Below, piece after piece: positions 39,299 to 48,316 of a DNA stretch of 49,957 nt. This DNA is from Macromonas bipunctata. GTDB lineage: Bacteria; Pseudomonadota; Gammaproteobacteria; Burkholderiales; Burkholderiaceae_C. Made by a program: the position numbers and the translations under genes. The stretch lies in the NCBI RefSeq assembly GCF_002837135.1, contig NZ_NWBQ01000031.1, positions 1 through 49,957 of the forward strand, given 5' to 3'. Below the pieces are notes generated by a model, which saw nothing but the letters and a program-made list of their open reading frames with translations, was not told the DNA's origin and did not search any database. Position 1 is the stretch's first letter. Each line of letters opens with the position of its first letter.

Positions 39299-39330
39299 AA
39301 AAAGCCCTTGCGCGGACACAAGGGCTTTTT
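39299..39330 (-). terminator. Terminator after tRNA-Ser
   Basis: GCCCTTG (39304-39310) pairs with CAAGGGC (39319-39325), with A and T runs extending both arms; reads as a terminator on the minus strand just 3' of the tRNA. Confidence 0.85.
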
Positions 39331-39339
39331 GAATGTATG

Positions 39340-39431
39340 TGGCGGAAAGAGAGGGATTCGAACCCTCGATACAGCAAAAACTGTATACCGGATTTCGAGT
39401 CCGGCGCATTCGACCACTCTGCCATCTTTCC
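39340..39431 (-). tRNA. tRNA-Ser(CGA)
   Basis: 92 nt including an encoded CCA. Acceptor stem GGAAAGA / TCTTTCC, D arm TGGCAGAGTGG, anticodon arm CCGGACTCGAAATCCGG with anticodon CGA, a long class II variable arm (TACAG...CTGTA), T arm GAGGGTTCGAATCCCTC. The long variable arm plus CGA anticodon identify serine (codon UCG). Confidence 0.97.
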
Positions 39432-39446
39432 GCAGCCGAAGCCGGG

Positions 39447-39452
39447 ATTCTA
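39447..39452 (-). promoter_or_regulatory. Putative -10 of tRNA-Ser promoter
   Basis: TAGAAT on the minus strand, 15 bp before the tRNA 5' end, followed by a GC-rich discriminator (CCCGGC) typical of stable-RNA promoters. The -35 is poor (TTGCGG at 19 bp spacing). It lies just beyond the trpS stop codon. Confidence 0.45.
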
Positions 39453-39459
39453 GCAGATG

Positions 39460-40758
39460 TCAGGTGGCATCCCGCAAGGTTTGCAGGGCGGTGTCGGCAT
39501 CGGTGGCGCTGGTGCCATCGCTCAGCTGGCATTGCGGGTGCAGCGCGGGGCTGGCGCTGTAGCCGTGGGTTTTGAGTTGGGCAATGGCCTGGCCGCACTC
39601 TTTGGGAGCGGCAAAGCCGCTGCTTTGCAGCAGGACGTGGCCTTGGGCGCTGGCGAGCTTGAAGTAGAACAGGCCATCCTTCTCGCGGTATTGCTTGAAG
39701 GTGGGCAACGCGGCTTTGTCGGCCTTGGCGGTGGTGCTGGCGCTGGCGGCTTGCAACGGGCGCAGGCCCACGGCGTGCTTGACCCGTGCCGCCAGTGGCG
39801 TGGCAATGGCGCGGGCCTTGGCGGCACCGGCTTGCAACAGGGCTTCCACGCGTTCTGGGTGGCCCATCAGGTCGTCGTAGGTGGCGCGCAGCGGGGCAAT
39901 TTCGCGGTCGATGCGGTCGAACAGTTGCTGCTTGGCCTCGCCCCAGGCAATGCCATCAGCAAACGCTTGCGCAAAAGCGGCGGTTTCTGCCGGGGTGGCA
40001 AAGGCTTGGTAGAGCTGGAACAGCGCCGAGCCTTCGGTGGCTTTGGCTTCGCCCGGCATTTTGGAGTCGGTGACGATGCCCAGGATGAGCTTTTTGAGCT
40101 GCTCGCGCGGCGCAAACAACGGGATGGTGTTGTCGTAGCTTTTGCTCATTTTTCGGCCATCCAAACCGGGCAGGGTGGCCACGTGGTCGTCCACCAAGGC
40201 CTCGGGCAGAGTGAAGTGCTCGCCGTAGAGGTGGTTGAAGCTGCTGGCCATGTCGCGCGCCATCTCGATGTGCTGGATTTGGTCGCGGCCCACGGGCACT
40301 TGGTGCGCGTTGAACATGAGGATGTCGGCGGCCATCAGCACCGGGTACATGAACAGGCCGGCGGTCACGCCGTCGTCGGGTTCGGCACCGCTGGCGGCAT
40401 TTTTGTCCAGCATGGCTTTGTAGGCGTGGGCGCGGTTGAGCAGGCCTTTGCCGCAGATGCAGGTCAGGAACCACGTCAGTTCCGGGATTTCGGGGATGTC
40501 GGACTGGCGGTAGAAGGTGACCTTGGCCGGATCGAGGCCACAGGCGATCCAGGTGGCGGCAATTTCCAGCGTGGAACGCTGGATGCGGGCTGGGTCGCCG
40601 CTGGTTTTGATGAGGGCGTGGTAATCGGCCAGGAAGTAGAAGCTCTCGACGTTGGCCTGCTGGCTGGCCCGCACGGCGGGGCGGATGGCACCGACGTAGT
40701 TGCCCAAGTGCGGGGTGCCCGAGGTGGTGATGCCGGTGAGAACGCGCAAGGTGCTCAT
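39460..40758 (-). CDS. trpS: Tryptophanyl-tRNA synthetase with C-terminal YegP-like extension
   Basis: 432 aa, about 90 more than E. coli TrpS. Class I core: [14 protein letters not shown] (HIGH-type) and [10 protein letters not shown] near residue 200. Residues 351-432 ([46 protein letters not shown]) resemble the DUF1508/YegP fold, which usually occurs as tandem small domains. The enzyme charges tRNA-Trp. tRNA-Ser lies immediately downstream. Confidence 0.95.
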   Translation of the reverse strand: MSTLRVLTGITTSGTPHLGNYVGAIRPAVRASQQANVESFYFLADYHALIKTSGDPARIQRSTLEIAATWIACGLDPAKVTFYRQSDIPEIPELTWFLTCICGKGLLNRAHAYKAMLDKNAASGAEPDDGVTAGLFMYPVLMAADILMFNAHQVPVGRDQIQHIEMARDMASSFNHLYGEHFTLPEALVDDHVATLPGLDGRKMSKSYDNTIPLFAPREQLKKLILGIVTDSKMPGEAKATEGSALFQLYQAFATPAETAAFAQAFADGIAWGEAKQQLFDRIDREIAPLRATYDDLMGHPERVEALLQAGAAKARAIATPLAARVKHAVGLRPLQAASASTTAKADKAALPTFKQYREKDGLFYFKLASAQGHVLLQSSGFAAPKECGQAIAQLKTHGYSASPALHPQCQLSDGTSATDADTALQTLRDAT

Positions 40759-40819
40759 AAGGGGGACAAAGAATCAGCGGAAAGGTTGCAAGAAAGGGGT
40801 ATGGCAGCCACGGATGGGT

Positions 40820-41488
40820 TCACAGCAGCAGCCAGCGCAACGGGGCCAGCAAGGTGTGGATCAGGCCAGCGGTCAACGCCATCAGCGGGCGCAGCCACAG
40901 GTTGCCCACCACGCCGGTGATGACCAGCGCCATGACGATGAAAAAGCCCCACGGTTCCACGCGCGACACCAGCAGCGCCTGCCGCATGGGCAGCAGCCCC
41001 ACCAGAATGCGACCACCGTCCAGCGGCGGCAGCGGAAACAGGTTGAATGCGAACATGACCAAGTTCACCATCAGGCCTGCGCGGGTCATTTCGAGAAAGA
41101 AGCGTTCTTCCACTCCCAACGCCACCAGCAGGTAGCCCAGCACCACCCATGCGATGGCCTGAGCCAAGTTGGAACCCGGCCCGGCCAGTGCCACCCACAC
41201 CATGTCGCGCTTGGGGTGGCGCAAGCGGCCAAAGTTGACCGGCACTGGCTTGGCGTAACCAAACAGGAACGCCCCTGAGGTGGCAAAGTACAGCAGCAGT
41301 GGCATCAGCACCGTGCCCACGGGGTCGATGTGCTTGAGCGGGTTGAGCGTGATGCGGCCTTGCAGCTCGGCGGTGCGGTCGCCAAAGTGGCGCGCGGCGT
41401 AGCCGTGGGCCGCTTCGTGTACGGTGATGGCGAACAGCACCGGCAGCGCGTACAGCGCCACGGTCTGGATGATCTGGGCTAAGTCCAT
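40820..41488 (-). CDS. Site-2 protease family (M50) membrane protein
   Basis: 222 aa from ATG 41488. Zinc-binding HEAAH (FAITVHEAAHGYAARHFGDRTAELQGRITLNPLKHIDPVGT) and the second signature NLFPLPPLDGGRI with the third ligand Asp. About six helices; no PDZ domain. The stand-alone family usually annotated as site-2 protease family protein; substrates are unknown. It almost abuts the upstream YciO-like gene, so the two are likely co-transcribed. Confidence 0.9.
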   Translation of the reverse strand: MDLAQIIQTVALYALPVLFAITVHEAAHGYAARHFGDRTAELQGRITLNPLKHIDPVGTVLMPLLLYFATSGAFLFGYAKPVPVNFGRLRHPKRDMVWVALAGPGSNLAQAIAWVVLGYLLVALGVEERFFLEMTRAGLMVNLVMFAFNLFPLPPLDGGRILVGLLPMRQALLVSRVEPWGFFIVMALVITGVVGNLWLRPLMALTAGLIHTLLAPLRWLLL

Positions 41489-41490
41489 CG

Positions 41491-42126
41491 TCACAGGCCC
41501 AGTGCGCTCAGGGGCCCTTGGCCTTCGCGCAGCACTTCGGGTTCGTCACCGTGGCCCATGGGGGTCAGGTCGACCACCGTGGTGGGCTGGATGGAACAGG
41601 CCCCTGCGTCCACCACAGCGGCCAGCTCGTGTTCAAAGCGTTCGCGGATGTCTTGCGCATCGTTCAGCGGTTCGGTGTCGCCCGGTGCGATCAAGGTGGT
41701 GGCCAGCAGCGGTGCGCCGTGCAGGGCCAGCAGTTCTTGCAAGGTGGTGTGTGCAGGCACGCGCAGGCCGATGGTCTTGCGCGAGGGGTGGCTGACGCGG
41801 CGCGGCACTTCCTTGCTGGCTTCGAGCACAAAGGTGTAGGGGCCGGGGGTGCCGAGCTTGAGCAGGCGGTACTGGCGGTTGTCCACCCGCGCGTAGCTGG
41901 CCAGTTCGCTCAGGTCGCGGCACAGCAGCGTGAGGTGGTGCTTGTCGTCCACACCCCGGATGCGGCGCAGCCGGTCGGCGGCGGCCTTGTCGTCGAGGTG
42001 GCACACCAGCGCGTAGCTTGAATCGGTGGGCACGGCCAGCACGCCGCCTTTGTGCAGCAGTTGCACGGCCTGCTTGAGCAGCCGGGGTTGCGGGTTGTCG
42101 GGGTGGACTTCAAAAAATTGCGACAT
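41491..42126 (-). CDS. YciO/Sua5/YrdC-family protein (threonylcarbamoyl-AMP synthase-like)
   Basis: 211 aa. YrdC-fold: GGVLAVPTDSSYALVCHLDDKAAADRLRRIRG, KHHLTLLCRDLSEL, LGTPGPYTFVLEASKEVPRR, TIGLRVPAHTTLQELLALHGAPLLATTL. The longer YrdC paralogue TsaC makes threonylcarbamoyl-AMP for t6A; this resembles the YciO branch, whose role is less certain. Positioned 5' of the M50 protease gene. Confidence 0.9.
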   Translation of the reverse strand: MSQFFEVHPDNPQPRLLKQAVQLLHKGGVLAVPTDSSYALVCHLDDKAAADRLRRIRGVDDKHHLTLLCRDLSELASYARVDNRQYRLLKLGTPGPYTFVLEASKEVPRRVSHPSRKTIGLRVPAHTTLQELLALHGAPLLATTLIAPGDTEPLNDAQDIRERFEHELAAVVDAGACSIQPTTVVDLTPMGHGDEPEVLREGQGPLSALGL

Positions 42127-42169
42127 GGTGGGCTACGGAACCAAACAACACGGACGGGAGGACGGGCGG

Positions 42170-43060
42170 TCAGCCCGGCGGCGGGGTTTTGCTGCGGGCG
42201 GCCAGCCATGCCCCGCTGGCACCGCACACCACAATCAGCGCAATGCCCAGCAGCTCCAGCGGGCCGGGTACGTGGTCAAACACCAGCCAGCCCGCCAGCA
42301 TGGCAAAGCCAATTTGGGCGTACAGGTAAGGTGCCAGTGTAGCGGCTGGGGCGCGTGCAAAGGCCAAGATCAGCACAAAGTGGCCCACGCTGCCCATCAG
42401 GCCGGCCACAAACAGCCACAGGCCCATGCCGTCGGGGATGGGGTGCCACAGCCAGGGCAGGGCGGCGGTCATGATGAGGGTGCCCACCCAGCCCGTGTAA
42501 AGGTGCATGGTAATGGGGTCTTCGGTGCGGGCCATGCGGCTGGTCAGGATTTGGAACAGCGCGTACACCGCCACCCCAGACAGTGGCAGCAACACTTTCC
42601 AGTCCATGTCGGAGTTGCCCGGCTGCACCACCAGCAGCGCGCCGGTAAAGCCACCCGCCACTAGCAGCCAGCGCAAAGGGCTGACCTGTTCGTGCAAGAA
42701 GATGGCCGCCAGCAGCGTCACCGCCAGCGGTGTGAGCATGATGATGGCGGTGAATTCGCCCACCGGCATAAATTTGAGGCTCAGCACGCCAATGGCACTG
42801 GTCAACAGCAGCAACAGGCCACGCAGTAGGTGCTGCCACGGGTGGGCGGTGCGCCAGACGCTGCGGCCCCGGGTCGGCAACACCACGGCGGTGGTGGCCA
42901 CGGCCTGGAACAGGTAGCGGAACCACACCGCCAGCAGCACCGACACGCTGGCGCTCAGGTATTTGATGCTGCTGTCGAGCACCACAAAGCAGGCGGTGGC
43001 CAGAATCAGCAGCAGCACGCCTTGCAGTTGGCGTGCTTGCGCGGCCAGGGCCGTGTTCAC
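42170..43060 (-). CDS. EamA-family (DMT) transporter
   Basis: 296 aa from GTG 43060, which overlaps the stop of the upstream PHP gene (GTGA); longer upstream starts are within that gene. Ten hydrophobic helices in two EamA repeats, for example LQGVLLLILATACFVVLDSSIKYL and LLPLSGVAVYALFQILTSRMAR. Drug/metabolite exporter superfamily; substrate unknown. Confidence 0.9.
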   Translation of the reverse strand: MNTALAAQARQLQGVLLLILATACFVVLDSSIKYLSASVSVLLAVWFRYLFQAVATTAVVLPTRGRSVWRTAHPWQHLLRGLLLLLTSAIGVLSLKFMPVGEFTAIIMLTPLAVTLLAAIFLHEQVSPLRWLLVAGGFTGALLVVQPGNSDMDWKVLLPLSGVAVYALFQILTSRMARTEDPITMHLYTGWVGTLIMTAALPWLWHPIPDGMGLWLFVAGLMGSVGHFVLILAFARAPAATLAPYLYAQIGFAMLAGWLVFDHVPGPLELLGIALIVVCGASGAWLAARSKTPPPG

Positions 43061-43914
43061 CGCAAGACGCGCCCGTGCAACAGTTCCCACACCGGGGTCA
43101 GGCGGCCTTCGAGGTGGGGCAGGGCACCGAGGTCGGTGTAGCTTTCGTCCGGGCTGTGGAAGTCGCTGCCGCGCGAGGCGGCAAAGCCGAATTCGAGCGC
43201 CATGTCGGCGTACTTGACGTATTCGCTGGCACTGTGGCTGCCGGTGACGACTTCGATCGCCTGACCGCCGTGGGCCTGGAATTCGGTGAACAGCGCGTAT
43301 TCTTGCGTGGGGCTGTGGTCGTAGCGTGCGGGGTGGGCGATGACGGCCACGCCACCGGCATCGCGGATCCAGCGCACCGCGTCGCCCAAGCTGGCCCAGC
43401 GGTGGGGCACAAAACCGGGCTTGCCCTCGGTCAGGTATTTGCGGAACACTTCGTTGGTGTCTTTGCAGATGCGGTTTTCGACCAAAAAGCGCGCAAAGTG
43501 GGTGCGCGAGATCAATTCCGGGTTGCCCGCGTGGTGCAGCGCGCCTTCGTAGGCGCCCTGGATGCCGACCTTGGCCAGGCCGTCGCTCATTTCCTGCGCG
43601 CGTTGGCCGCGTCCGCCCCGGGTCTGGCGCAGGCCCTGTTGCAGCTGGGCGTTGGTGTGGTCAAACCCCAGCCCGACGATGTGTACCGTGACGTGGGCAA
43701 AGGTAACGGAGATCTCAACCCCGGTCAGGTAAGGCAGGCCCAGCGCGCGGGCGGCGTCGATGGCGCGTTGCTGGCCGCCCACCTCGTCGTGGTCGGTCAG
43801 GGCCCAGAGCTCGACCCCGTTGGCGTGGGCGCGCTCGGCCAAGGCTTCGGGCGTCAGGGTGCCGTCGGAGACGGTGGAGTGGCAGTGCAGGTCGGCGTTG
43901 AGGATGGAAGTCAC
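43057..43914 (-). CDS. PHP-domain phosphoesterase (3',5'-nucleoside bisphosphate phosphatase / RNase AM-like)
   Basis: 285 aa from GTG 43914 (TTG 43917 is the alternative). Metal-binding PHP motifs DLHCHSTVSDG, ALTDHDEVGG, VEISV, VAVIAHPARY and GSDFHSPDE. The family (YciV/RnmA) hydrolyses 3',5'-bisphosphate nucleotides and can trim RNA 5' ends. Translationally coupled to the EamA gene; divergent from murJ with a 34-bp gap. Confidence 0.92.
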   Translation of the reverse strand: MTSILNADLHCHSTVSDGTLTPEALAERAHANGVELWALTDHDEVGGQQRAIDAARALGLPYLTGVEISVTFAHVTVHIVGLGFDHTNAQLQQGLRQTRGGRGQRAQEMSDGLAKVGIQGAYEGALHHAGNPELISRTHFARFLVENRICKDTNEVFRKYLTEGKPGFVPHRWASLGDAVRWIRDAGGVAVIAHPARYDHSPTQEYALFTEFQAHGGQAIEVVTGSHSASEYVKYADMALEFGFAASRGSDFHSPDESYTDLGALPHLEGRLTPVWELLHGRVLR

Positions 43915-43948
43915 CAAACCATTGTAGTGGCGCGGCTAAACTCGCGCC

Positions 43949-45511
43949 GTGTCACTGTTCAAATCCGCCTCCCTTGTTTCCCTCCTCACGCTGGCCTCGC
44001 GCATCACCGGGCTGGCGCGGGAGTTGCTGATCGCGTCCAGCTTTGGCGCCAGTGCGTTGACCGATGCGTTCAACGTCGCGTTTCGCATTCCCAACCTGTT
44101 GCGGCGGCTGTTTGCCGAAGGTGCGTTCAGCCAGGCCTTTGTGCCGGTGCTGGCGGCCAGCCGTGAAAAGCACGGCGATAACGACACCAAGGTGCTGATC
44201 GACCAGGTGGCCACGGTGTTGGCTTGGGCACTCACGGCCACGTGCATTCTGGGTGTGGCGGCAGCGCCGGTGTTGGTGTGGCTGATGGCCTCGGGCTTGC
44301 AGCAGAACCCGCAGGGCTTTGAGGTGGCGGTGGTGCTGACGCGCTGGATGTTTCCGTACATCGCGTTCATGTCGCTGGTGGCGCTGGCGGCGGGGGTGCT
44401 CAACACCTGGAAGCGGTTTGCGGTGCCAGCGGCCACGCCGGTGTTGCTGAACGTGGCCATGATTCTGGCGGCGGGTGTGGGTGCGCCGTGGTTCAAGAGC
44501 TTGGGGGTGGAGCCGATCTACGCCCTGGCCGGTGGCGTGATGCTGGGGGGGCTGCTGCAACTGGGGGTGCAGGTGCCCGCGCTGTGGCGGCTGGGGCTGT
44601 TGCCGCGCATCAGCTTGCGCTGGGCGGGCGTGCAGGCGGCGTGGCAGCACCCGGGCACGCGGCGCATCACCACGCTGATGGTGCCCGCCTTGCTGGGGGT
44701 GAGTGTGGCGCAAATTTCGTTGCTCATCAACACGCAGATTGCCTCGCATCTGGGCACGGGCAGCGTGAGCTGGCTGACCTACGCCGACCGGCTGATGGAG
44801 TTCCCGACCGCGTTGCTGGGCGTGGCGTTGGGCGTGGTGCTGTTGCCGCAACTGTCGGCGGCCAAGGCGGCCAACGATGCCGCCCGTTACAGCGAGTTGC
44901 TGGACTGGGGCCTGCGCTGGGTGGTGCTGCTGGCGATGCCGTGTGCCGTGGGTTTGCTGGCGTTTGCCCAGCCGCTGGTGGCGGCGCTGTACCACTACGG
45001 CGCCTTCACCCAGGCCGACGTGCAGCAGACTTCCATCGCGCTGATGGGTTACGGCGTGGGCCTGCTGGGGTTGATCGCGATCAAGGTGCTGGCGCCGGGT
45101 TTCTACGCCAGCCAGAACATCAAGACCCCGGTCAAGATCGCGGTGGTGGTGCTGCTGTGTACCCAAGGGTTCAATCTGTTGCTGGTGCCGCTACTGGCGC
45201 ACGCCGGGCTGGCGCTGGCGATTGGGTTGGGCGCGTTGCTTAACGCATCGTGGCTGCTGTGGGGCTTGCTGCGGCGCCAGATCTACCAGCCGCTGCCAGG
45301 CTGGGGCCGTTTTGTGGCGCAGGTGGTGGCGGCCAGCGCCTTGCTGGCGGTGTACTTGCTGGCGTGGGTGCGCTACATCGACTGGCTGGCGCCCAGCCAC
45401 TGGGCGCTGCGCCTGGGCTGGCTGGCGCTGGCGCTGCTGGGTGCGGCGGTGCTGTACTTGGGCCTGTTGCACCTGACGGGCTTGAACTTGCGCCGTTTTG
45501 TGCGAAAGTAG
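43949..45511 (+). CDS. murJ: Lipid II flippase MurJ
   Basis: 520 aa, GTG start (MSLFKSASLVSLLTLASRITGLARELLIASSFGAS). About 14 helices; MVN/MATE family motifs ASRITGLARELL, DAFNVAFRIPNLLRRLFAEGAFSQAFVP, ALLGVSVAQISLLINTQIAS. It flips lipid II across the inner membrane. It is followed 3 bp later by sirB1. Confidence 0.97.
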   Translation: MSLFKSASLVSLLTLASRITGLARELLIASSFGASALTDAFNVAFRIPNLLRRLFAEGAFSQAFVPVLAASREKHGDNDTKVLIDQVATVLAWALTATCILGVAAAPVLVWLMASGLQQNPQGFEVAVVLTRWMFPYIAFMSLVALAAGVLNTWKRFAVPAATPVLLNVAMILAAGVGAPWFKSLGVEPIYALAGGVMLGGLLQLGVQVPALWRLGLLPRISLRWAGVQAAWQHPGTRRITTLMVPALLGVSVAQISLLINTQIASHLGTGSVSWLTYADRLMEFPTALLGVALGVVLLPQLSAAKAANDAARYSELLDWGLRWVVLLAMPCAVGLLAFAQPLVAALYHYGAFTQADVQQTSIALMGYGVGLLGLIAIKVLAPGFYASQNIKTPVKIAVVVLLCTQGFNLLLVPLLAHAGLALAIGLGALLNASWLLWGLLRRQIYQPLPGWGRFVAQVVAASALLAVYLLAWVRYIDWLAPSHWALRLGWLALALLGAAVLYLGLLHLTGLNLRRFVRK

Positions 45512-45514
45512 GGC

Positions 45515-46375
45515 ATGGCGCTCACTTTTTCTTCCCCCTCACCGCTGGACTACTTTGCCACCCTGGTGGCCAGTGATACGGAGTTTCCGCTGCTGGAAGC
45601 CATCGCGGCGGTGGCGCTGGACGACCACCCCGACCTGGACGTGCAGCAGGTGCAAGACCAGCTCGACGAGTGGCTGGAGCGCCTGCGCCGCCGTTTGGCC
45701 CCCGACGCCTCGCCGTTGCAGCGGCTGCGGCTGCTCAACCGCTTCTTCTTCATTGATCTGGGCTTTGGCGGCGACGTCAACCACCAGGTCAACGACCCCA
45801 GCTACAGCCACCTGCACGTGGTGCTGCGCACGCGCCGTGGCGTGGCGGTGGTGCTGGCGGCGTTGTGGCTGGAGCTGGCGCGCGGCATTGGCCTCAAGGC
45901 GCAGGGCATCAATTTTCCGCTGCACTTCATGCTCAAGGTGACGCTGCCGCAGGGGCAGGTGATCATGGATCCGCTCACGGGCCAGTCGCTGGCGCGCGAC
46001 GACCTCAACGAGCGGCTGGAGCCGTTCAAGCGCCACCACGGCCTGGTGGGGGAGTTTGATGTGCCGGTGGACTTGTACCTGGTGCCTTGCACACCGCGCG
46101 AGATGGTGGCATCGCTGCTGCTGCACCTGAAGATTTTGTACCACCAGCACCGCGACTGGCCGCGTCTGCTGGGTGTGACGCAGCGCCTGGTACTGCTGCT
46201 GCCCGAGGCCTGGGACGAGCGCCGCGACCGGGGCTTGACGTGGGCCGAATTGGATCGGCCCGAATTTGCCTTGGCCGACTTGACTGCCTACCTGGAGCAC
46301 ACCGAGGATCCGCCCGACCTGGACGTGATCACCACCCTGGTGGCGGAGCTGCGCCGGGTGTCCCGCATCCGCTGA
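45515..46375 (+). CDS. SirB1/YchA-family transglutaminase-like protein
   Basis: 286 aa. N-terminal SirB1 region (FPLLEAIAAVALDDHPDLDVQQVQDQLDEWLERLRRRL), a transglutaminase-like core without clear catalytic Cys (LGFGGDVNHQVNDPSYSHLHVVLRTRRGVAVVLAALWLELARGIGL...INFPLHFML), and a tetratricopeptide-like C-terminus. In E. coli ychA is next to prmC; here it follows murJ. Function unknown. Confidence 0.9.
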   Translation: MALTFSSPSPLDYFATLVASDTEFPLLEAIAAVALDDHPDLDVQQVQDQLDEWLERLRRRLAPDASPLQRLRLLNRFFFIDLGFGGDVNHQVNDPSYSHLHVVLRTRRGVAVVLAALWLELARGIGLKAQGINFPLHFMLKVTLPQGQVIMDPLTGQSLARDDLNERLEPFKRHHGLVGEFDVPVDLYLVPCTPREMVASLLLHLKILYHQHRDWPRLLGVTQRLVLLLPEAWDERRDRGLTWAELDRPEFALADLTAYLEHTEDPPDLDVITTLVAELRRVSRIR

Positions 46376-46411
46376 ACACCTGACCGAACAACACTTGCGG
46401 GCCAAATGAAA

Positions 46412-46445
46412 AACGGGGCAGGGGCTTATGGCCCCGTGCCCCGTT
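46412..46445. terminator. GC-rich hairpin between sirB1 and purM
   Basis: AACGGGGCAGGGGC, loop TTATG, GCCCCGTGCCCCGTT: a 14-bp stem with one bulged G, preceded by an A run on the plus side. It sits between two convergent genes. The T run on the plus side is short, so it serves purM better. Confidence 0.65.
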
Positions 46446-46470
46446 GTGCTGCTGGTGAAAGCGGTGCGGC

Positions 46471-47508
46471 TTACGCCACCACCACCTGCGCGCCGTCGCC
46501 CTGCGGGGCAATCACGCCGATGTCGTACACGGTCTCTCCCAGCTCGTGCAGGGTGGCGGCGGTGGCCGCAGCGTGGGCGGCATCGACCACCACCACCATG
46601 CCGATGCCGTTGTTGAAGGTGCGGTTCATTTCGATGTCGTCAATGCCAGCGGTGGCTTGCAGCCACGCGAACAGTTCGCTTTGCGGCCAGCTGCCTTTGG
46701 TCAGGTGCGCGGCGGTGCCTTCAGGCAGCACGCGCGGGATGTTTTCGAGCAAACCACCGCCCGTGATGTGGGCCAGCGCCTTGATGGGGTGCTGGGCCAG
46801 CGCGGCCAGCACGTTCTTCACGTACAGGCGGGTCGGGCGCATCACCGCTTCTTTGAAGGGCATGCCGTCCAGCGTGGCGGGCAGGGTACCGGCGGCCTCG
46901 GCACGTTCGATGCACTTGCGCACCAGGCTGAAGCCATTGGAGTGCACGCCGTGGCTGGCCAGGCCCAGCACCACGTCGCCCGCTTGCACGTTCTGGCCGG
47001 TCAGGATCTTGGATTTCTCGACCGCGCCGACGGCAAAACCGGCCAGGTCGTACTCGCCCGCCGGGTACATGCCGGGCATTTCGGCGGTTTCACCACCGAT
47101 CAACGCACAGCCCGACAGCTCGCAACCCTTGGCAATGCCGCCCACCACGGCGGCGGCGGTGTCCACGTCCAGCTTGCCGCAGGCAAAGTAGTCGAGGAAG
47201 AACAGCGGTTCGGCGCCCTGCACCAGCACGTCGTTCACGCTCATGGCCACCAGGTCGATGCCCACGGTGTCGTGCATGTTCCACTCGAACGCCAGCTTGA
47301 GCTTGGTGCCCACGCCGTCGGTGCCGCTCACCAGCACTGGCTCTTGGTAGCGCTTGGGCACCTCGAACAGCGCGCCAAAGCCGCCAATGCCGGCCAGCAC
47401 GCCTTCGCGCATGGTCTTTTTGGCCAGCGGCTTGATGCGTTCAACCAGCGCGTCGCCTGCGACGATGTCCACGCCGGCGTCTTTGTAGGAGAGGGGAGTC
47501 GTTGTCAT
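46471..47508 (-). CDS. purM: Phosphoribosylformylglycinamidine cyclo-ligase
   Basis: 345 aa from ATG 47508 ([28 protein letters not shown]). AIR synthase motifs: [106 protein letters not shown]. It closes the imidazole ring in purine synthesis. Transcribed alone, divergent from the HAD gene. Confidence 0.97.
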   Translation of the reverse strand: MTTTPLSYKDAGVDIVAGDALVERIKPLAKKTMREGVLAGIGGFGALFEVPKRYQEPVLVSGTDGVGTKLKLAFEWNMHDTVGIDLVAMSVNDVLVQGAEPLFFLDYFACGKLDVDTAAAVVGGIAKGCELSGCALIGGETAEMPGMYPAGEYDLAGFAVGAVEKSKILTGQNVQAGDVVLGLASHGVHSNGFSLVRKCIERAEAAGTLPATLDGMPFKEAVMRPTRLYVKNVLAALAQHPIKALAHITGGGLLENIPRVLPEGTAAHLTKGSWPQSELFAWLQATAGIDDIEMNRTFNNGIGMVVVVDAAHAAATAATLHELGETVYDIGVIAPQGDGAQVVVA

Positions 47509-47641
47509 AAATGGGTAGAAAGTGGAAGCCCGATAAAATTTGCCCCATTTTAAGGCTCCTGCGTGCCTGCCCACCCACTTGCGCCTGCGCCAGCACTGGC
47601 CCACACGCCCGGGCCACCTTCCCCGAAAGACCGATCTGCCC

Positions 47642-48316
47642 ATGAAACTGGCCCTGTTTGACCTCGACCACACCCTGTTGCCGCTGGACTCCGATTACGC
47701 CTGGGGCCAGTTCACCACGCGCATCGGCTGGACCGACCCCGACGCCTTCACGCGCCGCAACGACGAATTCTTTGCCCACTACCAGGCCGGTACGCTGGAC
47801 GTACACGACTACGTGCGCTTTGCCATCGACGCCGTGCGCCAGCAAGGCCCGCAGGCGGCAGCGCAGGCCCACGAGCGCTTCATGGCCGAGGTGATCCGCC
47901 CCGCCATCCTGCCGCCGGCGCTGGACTTGATTGCCCAGCACCGCGACGCGGGCGACCAGGTGGTGATCGTGACCGCCACCAACGAATTTGTGACACGCCC
48001 GATTGCCCAGGCCTTGGGCGTGACCGAGCTGATTGCGGTGGAGCTGGAACGCGGCGCCGACGGCTGGTTCACCGGCGAGATCCGGGGCACGCCGTCGTTC
48101 CGCGACGGCAAGGTCACGCGCGTGCAGCAGTGGCTGGCCGAACGCGGCCACGGCTGGGACGACGTGGACATGACCTTCTATTCCGACTCCACCAACGACC
48201 TGCCGCTGCTGGAGCGCGCCCACACCCCCGTGGCCACCAACCCCGGCGCGGGCCTGCGCGCCATTGCCCAGCAACGCGGCTGGCGCATCCTGGATCTGTT
48301 TCCCGAACACACATGA
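47642..48316 (+). CDS. HAD-family hydrolase (SerB-like phosphatase)
   Basis: 224 aa from ATG 47642. HAD motif [10 protein letters not shown] (Asp7, Asp9), motif II IVTATN, motif III Lys in [10 protein letters not shown], motif [15 protein letters not shown]. The HAD-IB subclass (PSPase-like). Substrate not defined; homologues in Burkholderiales are co-encoded with pcnB. The stop overlaps the pcnB ATG (ATGA). Confidence 0.9.
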   Translation: MKLALFDLDHTLLPLDSDYAWGQFTTRIGWTDPDAFTRRNDEFFAHYQAGTLDVHDYVRFAIDAVRQQGPQAAAQAHERFMAEVIRPAILPPALDLIAQHRDAGDQVVIVTATNEFVTRPIAQALGVTELIAVELERGADGWFTGEIRGTPSFRDGKVTRVQQWLAERGHGWDDVDMTFYSDSTNDLPLLERAHTPVATNPGAGLRAIAQQRGWRILDLFPEHT

